From CAZJYI01 sp964550025 (GTDB lineage Bacteria > Verrucomicrobiota > Kiritimatiellia > UBA8416 > CAYOBW01): a stretch of 64,000 bases of DNA. Both the position numbers and the translations under genes were made by a program. This document shows, piece after piece, positions 1 to 9,413 of this stretch. A model generated the notes under the pieces. It was not told the DNA's origin. It was given only the letters and a program-made list of their open reading frames with translations, and ran no database searches. Numbering within the stretch: position 1 is the first letter of the stretch; the number at the start of each line of letters is the position of its first letter. Location of the stretch: positions 1-64,000 of the forward strand of contig CAZJYI010000004.1 of assembly GCA_964550025.1 (NCBI GenBank). The letters are read 5' to 3'.

Positions 1-2031
1 GCGTGGGATGTTGCCGATGCAGCAGGGGCAGCCGTGCCAGGGGTAACGGAGCCTGTCGCAAGTCAGGGGATTCTGATAGTAGAAGTTCTTCCCTTCCAGG
101 TCGATCGATCCCAGCAACGCGTTGTAGAGCGTTTCTTCATACAGGTCCGCGTACCTGGCGTTATGGTAGGTCATGTTCAACTTGTGTTGAAAGTAGATTT
201 CGCCGCAACTTGAACAGGCCTCGCAGTAGGCGTTGTGCCGCAATGAGTAGTTGGGGCCGAATCCCTCCGATGTCTCGCCGCTGCCCAGTCCGCCGGTGAC
301 GTAGTACTTCTTGTTGACGATGCTGTCCCAGAGCGACGCGACGGCGCTCTGGTAGTCGATGTCGCCCGTCTCCATACAGACATCCGCCATGCCCGCGTAG
401 GAGTACGAAGCGCGCACCGCGTGGCCGACGGCTTCGTACTGTTGGATAGCCGGGACGTGGCTCTGGTCGTACTCATGACCGTTCTTGCGGCAATCCAGCA
501 GGAACTTCGCCAGCTCAATGTACCTGCGCCCCTTGTTGCCACCTTCCACATCACTTACGAAACGGCCGAACCGCACCAGGCCCATCTCCATGGCCTGGTG
601 CCCGCAGTACCACTCCTTCTTGGGCGGCGGCCCGATATTCCTGTCCCAGCAATCGGCAAGCCTCTTGGCGCAGTCGTACAGTCTCTTGTCGGCGCCCCCC
701 GTCAACATGTGATGGGATACGGCTGCTTCGAGGAGATAGCCCGCCACATACCCTTCGTGCGCGTGACGGAGATTCGGCGTCCAGTGCTCCTTGTCATTCA
801 AGGTGTAATACGTCTGGATGTATCCGTCGGGCTCCTGTGCCGCCAGTACCTTGGGGATCCAGTCCTCGAGAGTGCCCTTCATTCTCTTCTGGGCAGCGAT
901 GATCTGCTTGTCACCTTTAGGGTCGACCATGAGCGCCACGCAGATGGACTCGATCGTGTTGTAGATCCACGCATTGGAGAAAACGTATCCCCTGTGTTTT
1001 CCGTGAGGCTTGCCTGCCAGCTTGTAGGCCGCATCCACGAAGTTGTTGATGCCGCCCTCTTTTAGTTCAGGATCGTTGATCTTCGCTATGCAGTGGGGAA
1101 TCCAGTTGACGATCAGGGCCCTGGCCCTGTGATCCCACAGGGGGCTGTCTATCTTGTAGGGGCCGGTGTCCACGGGGTGGTAAGGCTTTTTCGGCGGTCG
1201 CGACTCGACTTTCACATTCACGGAGGCCTCACCGGTCAGGGGCGGCCTTCCCGCTTTCAGCCGCAGGACGTAATCGCCCGGCTGGGAAAACGTGGCCGTT
1301 GTGACCGCTGCCTTCGAATCGGCGAACGAGACTCTTCCCGGTCCCGCCGCCTTGCTCCAGGTGACCTCCTCGTCACCCTTCGCCGACAGTGTCTTCACGG
1401 AACCGGCAAGGTACGTCTTGCCGCCGACCATGACCACTCGGCCGTCTCCCGCATCAACGGTAGGAGGAAACGCAGGGGACTTGCCCGAATCGTAAACGCG
1501 CCATTCCAGGATCCCCGTTGAGTACTGCTCGCTCGAATCGATCTCCAGCTTCAGCTTCAGGGTAGTGATCTCGTCAAAAGTGGTCGTATTGAACTTCCCC
1601 TCTTCGACTCCCAGGCCTGAAGCATTCCTGACGGGGACAAACTCGTGGCCGTTCCAGTACAGCAAACGGCAAGCCTTGGGATCGCGAACCCCTCGTCGGT
1701 CGTTCCACCAATACACATCGATCGCGCCGGTACTGATCGGCTGACTCCACTCGTACCGAACCCATTGAGTCCCCCTCTTCGGCCAGTTGCCGTACGAGCG
1801 CTTGCTCCTGTCCTGAGAGTTCTTGGGGTCATGCCCGTCATTGAGCGCTCTGAGCGTCGTGTCTCCGGAAACGTAGGAGGTTGACGGCGTTGCCACGGTC
1901 GCAAGGTTGGCGCCGCGGGCAGGTTTGGCGGCCGGTGCCGGTTGGACCATGCCTATCATCAGCACGGATATGGATGCGACGGCGATGAGAAACTGGGCAA
2001 GGTGAAAGGACAGTCGCGGTTCCATGGGCAT
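1..2031 (-). CDS. GH127 beta-L-arabinofuranosidase-type enzyme, partial (3' end beyond window)
   Basis: The gene runs off the left edge; 677 codons are visible without a stop. It is a secreted glycoside hydrolase of the GH127 (DUF1680) type, likely releasing L-arabinofuranose from plant or algal glycans. The start at 2031 gives a signal peptide (MPMEPRLSFHLAQFLIAV). Residues about 47-180 form a discoidin-like domain, about 185-275 an Ig/PKD-like domain, and the alpha/alpha barrel follows. The family's zinc and nucleophile motifs are visible: EAC near residues 603-605 and a CPCC near 667-670, just before the edge. The discoidin-like domain is about 80% identical by eye to the C-terminal domain of the GH127 gene at 5121-7517, but sits at the opposite end. 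Family assignment is firm; substrate is inferred. Confidence 0.88.
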   Translation of the reverse strand, partial: MPMEPRLSFHLAQFLIAVASISVLMIGMVQPAPAAKPARGANLATVATPSTSYVSGDTTLRALNDGHDPKNSQDRSKRSYGNWPKRGTQWVRYEWSQPISTGAIDVYWWNDRRGVRDPKACRLLYWNGHEFVPVRNASGLGVEEGKFNTTTFDEITTLKLKLEIDSSEQYSTGILEWRVYDSGKSPAFPPTVDAGDGRVVMVGGKTYLAGSVKTLSAKGDEEVTWSKAAGPGRVSFADSKAAVTTATFSQPGDYVLRLKAGRPPLTGEASVNVKVESRPPKKPYHPVDTGPYKIDSPLWDHRARALIVNWIPHCIAKINDPELKEGGINNFVDAAYKLAGKPHGKHRGYVFSNAWIYNTIESICVALMVDPKGDKQIIAAQKRMKGTLEDWIPKVLAAQEPDGYIQTYYTLNDKEHWTPNLRHAHEGYVAGYLLEAAVSHHMLTGGADKRLYDCAKRLADCWDRNIGPPPKKEWYCGHQAMEMGLVRFGRFVSDVEGGNKGRRYIELAKFLLDCRKNGHEYDQSHVPAIQQYEAVGHAVRASYSYAGMADVCMETGDIDYQSAVASLWDSIVNKKYYVTGGLGSGETSEGFGPNYSLRHNAYCEACSSCGEIYFQHKLNMTYHNARYADLYEETLYNALLGSIDLEGKNFYYQNPLTCDRLRYPWHGCPCCIGNIPR

Positions 2032-2155
2032 GGCTGGCTCCCTGCTTGGGGTTGTACTCACGGGAAGAGACTAGTGTGGGGTAGGAGGCTGATCAAGCGG
2101 ATTTGAACAGGGCTCTTCCGCCTTGCCTGCGCGGCTCGACGCATGGTCTACAACC

Positions 2156-2176
2156 AGAGGGACGTCCCGTCCCTCT
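2156..2176. repeat. Perfect 9-bp-arm hairpin in a divergent intergenic region
   Basis: Arms AGAGGGACG and CGTCCCTCT are separated by three bases. It lies in the 309-bp gap between the leftward GH127 gene and the rightward repeat-protein gene. There is no T-run beside it, so it is not an obvious terminator; it could be an operator or a remnant of a dispersed palindrome. The rest of the gap (2032-2340) holds no gene that I can support, only the two divergent promoters that must be there. Confidence 0.45.
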
Positions 2177-2340
2177 ATCAGCCCACGGCAAGCTGTTGAA
2201 GGGGAGCTTGCCGACGTTCTGAAGGTGCGCTATGTGTTTGCGTGTGAGGGAGTTGCTGTGCTACCCTCATCGCTGTCGAGGTGCCGCGGCGCCACCAGGT
2301 TCTCGTATCTCCATGGTGGACGCAATACAATGGGGGGGCC

Positions 2341-5112
2341 ATGCATAGGTTCGTAGTGGCGATTGTCGTCCTGTCGGGGAGCTTGTCGTTCGCACAGGTT
2401 CCGGAGCGCATTGTCTACCAGGGGCGGTTGATCTCGTCAGGCGAGCTCGTCACAGACACCCTGTCGATGACGGTTCGCCTCTACACCCACGAGCGGGACG
2501 GCGAGAAGGTATTCGAAGAAGGCCACAGCGTCTCCGTCGAGGATGGACTCTACGCGGTCACCATCGGCGAGAACGCCGGGGGCGCCGCCCTCAAAGGCGG
2601 ATTGACCAGGGGCGGAGAATGGCTGGAGATCGAAGTGAACGGCACCATTCTGGAGCCGCGTCACCGCCTGTCCTCCGTGGCCTACGCTCTCTATGCGGGG
2701 GCGTTGCCGAGCGGTGCGCTGACGTCCGGCATGATTGCCGAGGGCGCGGTCGACGCGGCGGCTATCGCCGCCGGGGTCATCACGACGAACCACCTTGCCG
2801 TGGAGCTGCGCAACGCGCTCGGCGGACCGCGCGTGGAGGCGGGCTCCGAATCCCTGACGAACACCGGGCACTTCCCCACGGATTCCTCGGTCTCGATCAC
2901 GTTTGACCAGGCGTTCAGTTCGCCGCCCACCGTTTCCGCGACCTTGCAGGGCCTGTACGGTGTCGGCAACGGCGCTGTGCACTTGATGTCAGCCACAACC
3001 ACCAGCGCCACGTTTCAGGTCTCCGGGCTGGGCGCATCGACGCGGCAGGAGCCGGTTTCCATCGTGGATGGCCAGGGCGAGGTCCACATTTGGGGCCTCG
3101 AAGTGGTCAACGGCCGTTTGGCGCTGGCGTATTCCACCGACTCGCCGAGGAAGCGCTGGTATGTGTCTGCTACAGACGCCGAGGGGCAAGCATGGGACAC
3201 GCCGACGGACTTGGGGACGATAGGCAGCGACAACGAAGGCGCCATGATCCTGCACGAAGACATGCCGATGGCGTTCTGGGATGGCGCGTCGGGAGTGGAG
3301 CATGCGCGGGGGCTTCAATGGGGGACTAGTTGGACGGTACCCATCAGCGTTTCGAACCTGACGCACCTCATCGAACCTTGTATCGTCGCCGGGCATCCCG
3401 CCGCTGCGTTTTTCGAGAGCTCAAGTGTACGGTACGCTCGCGCACATGACGCTCAGGGCTTTGTCTGGCCGGTCACATTGTCCCTGGACAATCTGTGGCA
3501 CGCGGGCGTCGCATTTGACCTGGCCGTTGTTGAAGGACGACCAGCTATCGCCTATGAAACGGCAAGAGACGGAATCCACTTCGTGCGGGCGCTGGACGCG
3601 TTCGGAGATGCCTGGGGGGCGACCACGCAGGTGTATAACAGCTCGGTGGCCGACGTGGCGCTTCGCGTGGTGGACGGCCGGCCCTGCGTGGCCATAGCGA
3701 CAGGCAGCGACCTGTACTTTGTCCGTGCAAGCAACGAGGTCGGCAGCGCCTGGCTGTCCGCACGGGAACTCTCGAGTGAGGACGCGGATGCGGTTGACCT
3801 CCACGTGGTGAGTGGCTACCCGGTCGTGGCATTTACCGGCTCGGAAGGCGTATTCACACGCACGGCCACCGATACTTCGGGAACAGCGTGGGCGCCCGTT
3901 GAACAGGTGGCGTACGGTGCGCCCGATTCAACCATTGCGCTGACGGCACTGGGAAACCGGACTGTCGTCGCCTATGTGCTGGAAGACGAATCTCGCCTCA
4001 ACGTGGCCGTCGGCGCTGCCCCGCTTCCGGATACCCTGTTCCGATCGCCCGTGGTGGTCGATACCTATGGGGGTGCCGGCCTGAATCCCTCCCCGTTGAT
4101 GGTCAACGGCAGACCGGCAATTGCGTACCGGATAGCGTCCGCGTCCCGTCTGTTCTATGTTCGGGCCCAGGACACGGTCGGCGACACTTGGGGGGGGCGC
4201 CAGCAAGTGGGGAGCAACCGCGACGGTCACTATGCATCGATGGCCATCGTGGACGGCCGCCCGGCCATCGCGCACTACTACTCGGACGGGGGCGATCTGA
4301 GATACGTGCGTGCCCTGGATGCCAACGGGGACTCCTGGGTGGCAACGACGAACGTGTCCACCCAGTATGACGTGGGTCAGTACGCGTCCCTGGCCGTCGT
4401 CAACGGGTATCCGTCCATCGGCTTCTATGACAGCGACGCCGGTGACGTCGGCTTCGTGCAGGCGAACGACGCCGAGGGCACGTCATGGGGTGCGGTCTAC
4501 TGGCCTGCCACGGGGGGAGATGTGGGCCGGTACACGTCGCTTGCCGAAGTCGATGGCCGGCCGGCCCTGGCGTACTACGACGCGACCCAGAATGTGCTGC
4601 GCTACGCGCGAGCCCACAACGCCGGCGGTACCATGTGGCCGGTTGCGCCCCACGCCGCCATTGAAACCAACGTAGCGGTCGGTAGCTACATCACGCTGGC
4701 CGTGATCGATGGGCGCCCTTGCGTCGCGTACCTGGATGACGGCCGTGACCTGGTCAAGTTCTCCCGGGGGCTGGATGCACACGGCGGTGCCTGGTCGCCG
4801 CCGCTCGTGGTTCCGGTGGGACGCGATACCATCGACCATGTGCGTATGGGGATCGTGGCCGGTCGCCCGGCGATCGTCTGCCACGACACAGCGGCGACAT
4901 CGCTCCTGTACCTTGAGGCGTGGTCTTCGGACGGTGCGGCCTGGGCAGACCCCGTGACCGTGAACGACAGGAATGTCGGGATGTACCCGGCGGTCATCGA
5001 CGTCGGCGGCGACCCCGGTATCGCGTACTACGACATGCGCAACACGGCCCTGGTGTATTCCCGCCGCACCGCCAATCCCATTCGCCTGAACTGGATTGCC
5101 GTCGGGCCGTAG
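2341..5112 (+). CDS. Secreted protein with 14 propeller-type repeats
   Basis: No enzyme family is recognised. The start at 2341 is chosen because it follows a GGGGGG tract and opens a signal peptide (MHRFVVAIVVLSGSLSFAQ). Residues about 20-120 resemble the N-terminal region of many secreted PVC-group proteins (VYQGRL near the start, YALYAG near the end). The remainder is built from about 14 tandem units of 40-45 residues with the pattern VVxGRPAIAYYD...LRYVRAxDAxGxxW. Fourteen units would suit two seven-bladed beta-propellers, but that is inference. It has its own transcription unit, divergent from the partial GH127 gene and convergent with the next one. A surface binding or adhesion role is a guess from architecture only. 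Confidence 0.75.
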   Translation: MHRFVVAIVVLSGSLSFAQVPERIVYQGRLISSGELVTDTLSMTVRLYTHERDGEKVFEEGHSVSVEDGLYAVTIGENAGGAALKGGLTRGGEWLEIEVNGTILEPRHRLSSVAYALYAGALPSGALTSGMIAEGAVDAAAIAAGVITTNHLAVELRNALGGPRVEAGSESLTNTGHFPTDSSVSITFDQAFSSPPTVSATLQGLYGVGNGAVHLMSATTTSATFQVSGLGASTRQEPVSIVDGQGEVHIWGLEVVNGRLALAYSTDSPRKRWYVSATDAEGQAWDTPTDLGTIGSDNEGAMILHEDMPMAFWDGASGVEHARGLQWGTSWTVPISVSNLTHLIEPCIVAGHPAAAFFESSSVRYARAHDAQGFVWPVTLSLDNLWHAGVAFDLAVVEGRPAIAYETARDGIHFVRALDAFGDAWGATTQVYNSSVADVALRVVDGRPCVAIATGSDLYFVRASNEVGSAWLSARELSSEDADAVDLHVVSGYPVVAFTGSEGVFTRTATDTSGTAWAPVEQVAYGAPDSTIALTALGNRTVVAYVLEDESRLNVAVGAAPLPDTLFRSPVVVDTYGGAGLNPSPLMVNGRPAIAYRIASASRLFYVRAQDTVGDTWGGRQQVGSNRDGHYASMAIVDGRPAIAHYYSDGGDLRYVRALDANGDSWVATTNVSTQYDVGQYASLAVVNGYPSIGFYDSDAGDVGFVQANDAEGTSWGAVYWPATGGDVGRYTSLAEVDGRPALAYYDATQNVLRYARAHNAGGTMWPVAPHAAIETNVAVGSYITLAVIDGRPCVAYLDDGRDLVKFSRGLDAHGGAWSPPLVVPVGRDTIDHVRMGIVAGRPAIVCHDTAATSLLYLEAWSSDGAAWADPVTVNDRNVGMYPAVIDVGGDPGIAYYDMRNTALVYSRRTANPIRLNWIAVGP

Positions 5113-5120
5113 CCGCATGG

Positions 5121-7517
5121 TCACTCCTTTCCTTCGCCGTCGTGCACGATTCGGCGTCCGATAGCTCCCCCGGCCATGCGGCCGGGGTCATAGACACGCC
5201 AGTCCAGAATACCCGTCGAGAATTCCCCGCTCGAATCGATTTCAAGCCTGAGCTTCGAGGTGGTCACTTCCTCGAAAGTCGTCGTATTGAACTTGCTCTC
5301 CTCTACTCCCAGGCCCTTCGCGCCCTTGACTGGCACGAACTGCTTGCCGTCCCAGTACAGCAGGCGGCAAGCCTTCGGATCGCGGACCCCGCGTCTGTCA
5401 TTCCACCAGTACACATCCACCGCACGGGTACTGATCGGCCGGCGCCATTCGTACTGCACCCATTGAGTGCCTTTCTTCGGCCAGTTGCCATACGCCCGTT
5501 TGCTCCTGTCCTGGGAGTTCTTGGGGGTATGCCCGTCATTGAGAGCTCCAAGCGTGGTGTCGCCGGAGACGTAGGAAGTTGAAGGTGTTGCAGTCGTGGC
5601 CAGGTTGGCTTCGCGCTCGGCCTTTTCCGCCTCCCACTCGGCCTGCGTGAGCAGCCGCCAGTAGACCGTGTAACGTTGGTGATGCATCTTGTGAAGCGGT
5701 CTGAGTGACACGTCATGCGGCCTTCCGACGTTCTGCGTTCGGAAGCGCAACGCGCCCGGATCGATACGTTTGACCCACTCGGACGGATTGTCGGATGTGG
5801 CGACGAGCACCGGCACGGGCGGAACGGGGAGACCGGAATGCTGCTTGTTGTGGACGCAGATGCAGGACTCCGGCATGCCTTCGCGCCCGAGCTCACCAGC
5901 CAGCACCAGCGGGCCGTACATGACAACGCCAAGCTGCTCGTCGTCGCGGGCCCGATAGAGGTGCAACCCCATGGGTAGCCGGACCTCGACCTTGTCGCCG
6001 TCTTTCCAGGTCCGCGTGAGCACCAGGTAGCTCTGCGGCTTGGCGTCGACCGGCTCCTTCCTGCCGTTGACGCGGACCTCGGCGCCACGGGCCGCCCAAT
6101 ACGGAACACGGATCTTGAGCGAGAACGCCGCCGGCTTCTTCGCCGACACGGTGAGCGTCGTCGTGTCCTCGCGGGGGAATGCCGTCTCCTGCCGCAGCGT
6201 CACGCCCCGTTCTCTCCAATCGAGCCGCGAGGGAATGAAGAGGTTCACCCACAGCGCGTCGTCACCGTGAAAGTAGATCGTGTCGCCGTACTTGCAGTGG
6301 TTCTCCATGCCCGTGCCGACGCAGCACCACATCGAATCGAACGGCGTGCTGTAGGTCTTGAAGTGGCCTGGTTTCAGCGAATAGAAATAGGTGAACCCGC
6401 CACTTTCGGGATCCTGCGACCCCAGGATGTGGTTGTACAGGGCCCGCTCGTAGTAGTCCATGTACCGCGCTTCCGGGCGCCAGCCGAATACGTGGCGCGT
6501 TAGCCTCAGCATGTTGTACGTGGCGCACGTCTCGCAGCTATCCCAGTTCAGGAACTCGGCCTCCGTGCCGGGCGCGCGGAAGTGCTCGTGGAAGTCCACG
6601 CCCCCGGGAGCAAACGACCGCGTTTCGATGACGCGGTCCCACAAGAAGCGGCCGATCGTTGCATAGCGCTTTTCCCCGGTCAGTTCGTACATGCGCGCGG
6701 TCCCGACGAGTTTCGGCAGTTGCGTGTTGACGTGTTTGCCCGCCAGTTCATCCCGTTCGGCGGCCAGCGGATCGAAGATCTCCTTGTGGTCGAAGCGCCT
6801 GGCGAGTGCAAGGTAGTCCTGTTTGCCCGTTAGTGCGTACAGGTTGGCCATGGCCTCGTTCATGCCGCCGTATTCGCAGCGCAGCATCTTCTGGAACTGC
6901 TCGTCGGTCAGCCCGTCAGTCCCCTTCTTTGCCCAGTCCGCGAAGCCGGTGGCCACGTCGCGTGCCTGCTTGTTCCCGGCATGCGTGCAGGCGTCGATCA
7001 GGCCGGCGTAGCTCTTGTGGAGAACGTACCAGGGCACGTACCCGCCGCCGAGTCCCCATTTGTGCACCTTGATCTGACCGGCGAAGGTGGTGTCCCACAC
7101 TTCCGTCCTTACCGCGCCGGCATAGCCGTCACCGTGCCTGGCCTGCACGCGGGCCAGTTCCGAGACCATGTAATCCACACGCCCCCTGCACGCTTCATCG
7201 CCCGTTGCGGCGACCATGAGCGAACAGGCCGACAGGTAGTGCCCGCCGATTTGGCCGACACAGTCCTTGCGTTCCCAGCCGCCGTAGCGGTCGGCCTTCA
7301 CCGGCAATCCTGCCCGTTCGTGAAACGGCCAGAGAAACCGGTCCGGCTCCAGCTTCAGCAGGTACTCTCGATTGATCTCCATCGCCTGCTTGAAGGGACT
7401 GTCGAGCAGCAGCACGCGCTCCAATGGAAAGGGGCGCGCCCGTATGACCGAGACCGGTTCGGCCGCGCGCACGGCGGTTACCAGAAGTAGCAGCATCAGT
7501 GTGACGAGTCTTCGCAT
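5121..7517 (-). CDS. GH127 beta-L-arabinofuranosidase-type enzyme with C-terminal discoidin-like domain
   Basis: A 798-residue secreted glycoside hydrolase of the GH127/DUF1680 family. The signal peptide MRRLVTLMLLLLVTAVRA is followed by the alpha/alpha barrel. The catalytic set can be read: CETCA near residues 328-332 (Glu and Cys zinc ligands) and MWCCVGTG with the Cys pair near 397-398, one of which is the nucleophile in characterised members. Residues about 640-780 are the discoidin-like domain, which the paralogue at the left edge carries at its N-terminus. It probably cleaves terminal arabinofuranosyl residues outside the cytoplasm. It stands alone, convergent with the repeat protein, with 8 bp between the two stops. 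Confidence 0.9.
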   Translation of the reverse strand: MRRLVTLMLLLLVTAVRAAEPVSVIRARPFPLERVLLLDSPFKQAMEINREYLLKLEPDRFLWPFHERAGLPVKADRYGGWERKDCVGQIGGHYLSACSLMVAATGDEACRGRVDYMVSELARVQARHGDGYAGAVRTEVWDTTFAGQIKVHKWGLGGGYVPWYVLHKSYAGLIDACTHAGNKQARDVATGFADWAKKGTDGLTDEQFQKMLRCEYGGMNEAMANLYALTGKQDYLALARRFDHKEIFDPLAAERDELAGKHVNTQLPKLVGTARMYELTGEKRYATIGRFLWDRVIETRSFAPGGVDFHEHFRAPGTEAEFLNWDSCETCATYNMLRLTRHVFGWRPEARYMDYYERALYNHILGSQDPESGGFTYFYSLKPGHFKTYSTPFDSMWCCVGTGMENHCKYGDTIYFHGDDALWVNLFIPSRLDWRERGVTLRQETAFPREDTTTLTVSAKKPAAFSLKIRVPYWAARGAEVRVNGRKEPVDAKPQSYLVLTRTWKDGDKVEVRLPMGLHLYRARDDEQLGVVMYGPLVLAGELGREGMPESCICVHNKQHSGLPVPPVPVLVATSDNPSEWVKRIDPGALRFRTQNVGRPHDVSLRPLHKMHHQRYTVYWRLLTQAEWEAEKAEREANLATTATPSTSYVSGDTTLGALNDGHTPKNSQDRSKRAYGNWPKKGTQWVQYEWRRPISTRAVDVYWWNDRRGVRDPKACRLLYWDGKQFVPVKGAKGLGVEESKFNTTTFEEVTTSKLRLEIDSSGEFSTGILDWRVYDPGRMAGGAIGRRIVHDGEGKE

Positions 7518-7667
7518 TGTCCCTCCTCCGGTTTTCGATGGCGCGCGGGCTACGGCTGGTCCACGAGGCTGGCTGACGGTGAGGCGTGGCGAGGCCCGAC
7601 GCCTCCCCGACCCCCGGACACAGCGGTTATCATCAAGATCAGTGCCGTGAACGGTAATCTCATGCTT

Positions 7668-9413
7668 TCACTCCCGACCGCCGCGGATGCCCTCCCGAAC
7701 ACCCGCCTTCCGCAGTTCCCAGTAGTCGACATGGATGCCGTCTTCGAGATTGTGAATCACGACCGACGTCGTGCCGGCCGACAGGCTGAATACCCGTTTG
7801 CCCTGCAGTGTGTGCCACTCGCCGAACACGTCGTCGGCCAGAACGCACGACTCCCGGCCGATCTCGAATCGGACGCTGTTGCCGCACCCGTCTTTCCACA
7901 ATACGCGGGCAGACAGCACGTAGGTCCCCGCTTCACGGATGTCGACGCTGTAGAGCGCTTTGCCCTTGCCCTTGGCCGTGTCGTCCGGCAGGACCAGCGC
8001 GCGGTGGCCCGAGGCGTCGTTGGCCTGGGCCACCGCGAAGGGGGCCTCGACAACGGAGCAGTCCTCCGCCTCGACACGTATGGCCCCGGCAGGGGCGCCG
8101 GTCCCGTCACTGTCGTCGAGAACGACGATACGCGGTTTTGCCGGCGCCCGGCACAAGGTCAGGACCAGGCATACGCCCGCCGCTGTCGCGACGAGCGCGG
8201 CTCGCCTCCAGGCCGCGCGATGGGGTAGGGGGGGGGCGCCGTGAGCGGCCATGCCCAGGACAGCGCCGACCCATATCCCCGTGCCGCGCGACAGGATCAC
8301 GCAGAACAACCCGGCGAGAAGGCAGGATGCGAGGCTGAGCGCCCACACGCTGTCCGCGCCGCGCCGCCGTACGACCATAGCCGATCCCGCGAACAGTGCT
8401 ATGAGCGCCAGGGCGGCTGCCGGACCAGCTTCCACCATCGTGACGAGATACTGGCAGTTTCCGTCGGCCGGCACTCTCTCGTCGCCCGCGTGCGGAACAC
8501 GCGTGTCCAGCAGTCGAAGCTGGTTGATGGTGGTCTTGTATCGTCCCAGGCCGGCCCCCAACGGGGATTCCACCGGGGCCCGGAAAGCGGCCCGCGCCTC
8601 GATCACGGAACGCTTCAGGTGCTCTCCGTCGTAATGCGGGTCAAGGCGTTGCCAGGGATTGACCGGATGAAAGAGCGGCAGCAGCGAAAAGAGCACGGCC
8701 GGCGCGGCGCAGCACAAGGCGCCTATCGCTGTGAGAAGGCGTTTCCGACCCGCGGCTGACAGGGCCGTAACCAGGAACCACGCCAGCAGCGGGCCGCCGT
8801 GGCAGAACGTAAGGCCCACAGCGGACCCGGAAACCGCCAGCAGGCCGAATCGCAGCTTCCCTCGCGCCTGCCCGATCGTGCTTAGCACGGACGGCCAGGC
8901 CATCAGGATGAAGGCCGCATACTTCGCGTCGCTCAGACTCACCACGCCGTTCGACAGGAAGGGGACCGGTCTGAGGAAGAGTAGTGCCAGTCCGGCCCAC
9001 CCGACGAGCGACCTCATGAAGGTGATCGACGCGCCCTGCGACAGTGCGCGGAAGGCCCATGGCGCCAGGATGACGATCTCGGCGAGCTGCACCATTTCCT
9101 TGACGCCGCCCCACACGTCCTGGCGCGTGAGTCCGAGCAGACCCAGCGAGGAGACCGCCAGGAACCCGGTCTGCCATACGCTCAACAGGGGCACGACGCG
9201 TCCGCGGTGACGGATGACCAGAACCACGACAACCATTGCCAGAACTACCGACGAGAGAGGGACGGCCATCCCGAGCTGCTCGCCGCTGGGACTGTAGCGC
9301 GCGCCAAGCCCGAGCTGGCAAACGGCGGCAACCAGCGTGATCGCGGCAAGTATGCGATCCGTGCGTGTCATGGTGTCTGCTGCGCTGCCGTCTATCCGGC
9401 CATTCATGCTCAC
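7668..9413 (-). CDS. O-antigen ligase-like multipass membrane protein with C-terminal CBM-like domain
   Basis: About 11-12 hydrophobic segments fill residues 15-420, followed by a soluble tail of roughly 160 residues. Near residues 285-345 a segment with GAGLGRY and then a conserved E-x-G before further membrane helices resembles the periplasmic loop of O-antigen ligase/Wzy-type proteins. The tail (about 440-570: IRVEAEDCSV, then SGHRALVLPDD, HVDYWELRK) resembles secreted carbohydrate-binding or DUF5010-like beta domains. The GTG at 9413 overlaps the upstream gene's TGA by four bases (GTGA); ATG 9407 is an alternative. It is the last gene of the leftward EF-hand/TPR operon. A role in polymerising or transferring surface glycan is inferred, not shown. 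Confidence 0.6.
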   Translation of the reverse strand: MSMNGRIDGSAADTMTRTDRILAAITLVAAVCQLGLGARYSPSGEQLGMAVPLSSVVLAMVVVVLVIRHRGRVVPLLSVWQTGFLAVSSLGLLGLTRQDVWGGVKEMVQLAEIVILAPWAFRALSQGASITFMRSLVGWAGLALLFLRPVPFLSNGVVSLSDAKYAAFILMAWPSVLSTIGQARGKLRFGLLAVSGSAVGLTFCHGGPLLAWFLVTALSAAGRKRLLTAIGALCCAAPAVLFSLLPLFHPVNPWQRLDPHYDGEHLKRSVIEARAAFRAPVESPLGAGLGRYKTTINQLRLLDTRVPHAGDERVPADGNCQYLVTMVEAGPAAALALIALFAGSAMVVRRRGADSVWALSLASCLLAGLFCVILSRGTGIWVGAVLGMAAHGAPPLPHRAAWRRAALVATAAGVCLVLTLCRAPAKPRIVVLDDSDGTGAPAGAIRVEAEDCSVVEAPFAVAQANDASGHRALVLPDDTAKGKGKALYSVDIREAGTYVLSARVLWKDGCGNSVRFEIGRESCVLADDVFGEWHTLQGKRVFSLSAGTTSVVIHNLEDGIHVDYWELRKAGVREGIRGGRE

